DNA of 6,264 nt, taken from positions 1 through 6,264 of the forward strand of contig JANWHV010000244.1 of assembly GCA_025450255.1 (NCBI GenBank), read 5' to 3'. Source of the DNA: Chloroflexota bacterium. Its GTDB lineage: Bacteria; Chloroflexota; UBA5177; JANWHV01. Below the pieces are notes generated by a model. The model worked only from the letters and a program-made list of their open reading frames with translations. It was not told the origin of the DNA and searched no databases. Below are positions 6,258 to 6,264 of this stretch, piece after piece. The stretch's first letter is position 1, and each line of letters begins with the position of its first letter. A program made the translations under genes and the position numbers.

Positions 6258-6264
6258 GGGGCTA

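Noticed and set aside
1..6264. Defence system, mobile element, CRISPR or structured RNA
   Set aside because: Reading both strands showed no transposase, integrase, nuclease, reverse transcriptase, repeat array, tRNA or obvious riboswitch. Every sizeable gene belongs to a familiar metabolic enzyme family.

Overview
This is a GC-rich bacterial chromosomal segment with short gaps, Shine-Dalgarno sites and several GTG starts. It contains seven protein genes, one of them cut by the left edge. The gene content (a monofunctional AroH-type chorismate mutase, an acyl-CoA ligase resembling the Thermus thermophilus long-chain enzyme, an HSD10-like dehydrogenase) would suit a Chloroflexota or Thermus-like lineage. 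That placement is a guess from remembered family resemblance and was not tested with any search. I see no mobile element, CRISPR array, tRNA, rRNA or phage signature.

Layout. Positions 1-252 (+) hold the C-terminal end of a HAD-superfamily, MtnX-like phosphatase. Positions 306-692 (+) hold a complete chorismate mutase (aroH) with all expected active-site residues. Positions 759-1679 (-) and 1749-2156 (-) form a leftward pair: a PaaI-type hotdog thioesterase upstream and an MBL-fold hydrolase downstream. This pair converges on aroH, and a hairpin overlaps the MBL stop codon. Positions 2157-2446 are the divergent control region. Positions 2447-6077 (+) form a tight three-gene operon: acyl-CoA ligase, thiolase (3-nt gap) and an HSD10-type short-chain dehydrogenase (13-nt gap). 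Positions 6078-6264 hold no gene, but a possible promoter lies at the right edge, pointing out of the window.

How the genes fit together. The rightward operon encodes three steps of fatty or branched acid breakdown: ATP-dependent activation to the acyl-CoA, NAD-dependent oxidation of a 3-hydroxyacyl-CoA, and thiolytic cleavage of the resulting 3-ketoacyl-CoA. The acyl-CoA dehydrogenase and enoyl-CoA hydratase steps are not in the window. The divergent thioesterase would hydrolyse an acyl-CoA, the opposite of the ligase, so the shared intergenic region could coordinate formation and release of CoA esters. The chorismate mutase and phosphatase look unrelated to this. Overall this is an ordinary metabolic region. 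I found no convincing new system, and the findings below are modest.
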